Assembly: GCF_020742345.1 (NCBI RefSeq)
Contig: NZ_DYXC01000058.1
Span: forward strand, 4,927-68,926
DNA from: Enteractinococcus helveticum
Lineage (GTDB): Bacteria; Actinomycetota; Actinomycetes; Actinomycetales; Micrococcaceae
Reading direction: 5' to 3'
DNA: 64,000 nucleotides
Position 1 is the first letter of the stretch; each line of letters begins with the position of its first letter. Shown here piece by piece: positions 63,930 to 64,000 of this stretch. The translations under genes and the position numbers were made by a program. A model generated the notes under the pieces. The model searched no databases. It saw only the letters and a program-made list of their open reading frames with translations, and was not told where the DNA came from.

Positions 63930-63978
63930 ATATGTTATGGCCGAAGGGCTCTGCCCCTCAACGAGGAGGAGGTACACC

Positions 63979-64000
63979 ATGAACTGGCACCCAGAAATTC
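63979..64000 (+). CDS. Start of an unidentified gene (cut by window edge)
   Basis: A strong binding site (AGGAGGAGG) lies just before ATG 63979 and the frame begins MNWHPEI. Only seven codons are in the window, too few to identify. Its place divergent from the proline catabolic operon would fit a transporter or regulator, but this is a guess. Confidence 0.6.

Overview
The window looks like a chromosomal segment of a moderately GC-rich (roughly 55-60 % by eye) Gram-positive actinobacterium. Gene content (DUF222/HNH endonuclease, SCO1664-family protein, MSMEG_4193-type phosphatase, YchJ, actinobacterial FdhA) and protein style point to Micrococcales, plausibly Micrococcaceae. This is an inference from remembered families, not a database result. 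Coding density is high and there is no intact insertion sequence, prophage or CRISPR array.

Layout. 1-6.8 kb is a selenocysteine locus: the start of selA and a tRNA-Sec on the minus strand, selD on the plus strand, then a convergent formate dehydrogenase operon (fdhA-fdhB-nrfD-like). The fdhA reading frame is interrupted by an in-frame TGA at the catalytic Sec position, followed by a plausible bacterial SECIS hairpin. 6.8-15.3 kb holds mixed metabolic and housekeeping genes: an SDR, a thioesterase, a MalY/PatB-like lyase, a MoxR-ATPase/VWA pair, a phosphatase/SCO1664 pair and a papain-like protein of unknown role. 15.3-20.3 kb is a homoprotocatechuate meta-cleavage operon (FAH-RraA fusion, GntR regulator, hpaE, hpaD) with a GTATAC-type operator palindrome at its head and a strong terminator at its end. 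20.3-22.4 kb is gene-poor, with one SDR and possible debris of a serine recombinase.

22.4-33.7 kb carries a coiled-coil membrane protein, a GerMN-like lipoprotein, and then the complete mevalonate pathway in the order mvk-mvaD-pmk-fni-mvaA-mvaS (as I recall it from Streptomyces), translationally coupled to a large SWIM/SNF2 helicase. 33.7-39.9 kb has the HNH endonuclease and a thiamine ABC transporter preceded by a TPP riboswitch that appears to mask the Shine-Dalgarno sequence. 40-48.2 kb has an MFS exporter, an agmatine-deiminase-like protein that has lost its catalytic residues, a GlcD-like oxidase, a YdcZ-type transporter, aspartate ammonia-lyase (whose terminator lies inside the convergent transporter gene) and an M23 peptidase. 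48.2-64 kb contains a MarR/MFS pair, a cold-shock gene coupled to a proline-rich surface protein, an S4/flavin reductase pair, hisD divergent from an MscS channel, an MBL-USP-macro-domain operon divergent from a glutathionyl-hydroquinone-reductase-like gene, an asparaginase/SDR/YchJ group, and a proline catabolic operon (prodh-pruA). The first codons of another gene lie at the right edge.

Systems that work together: the selenium genes supply Sec to FdhA; the six mevalonate enzymes convert acetoacetyl-CoA and acetyl-CoA to IPP/DMAPP; HpaD, HpaE and the FAH-RraA fusion process homoprotocatechuate; ThiBPQ imports thiamine under TPP control; ProDH and PruA turn proline into glutamate.
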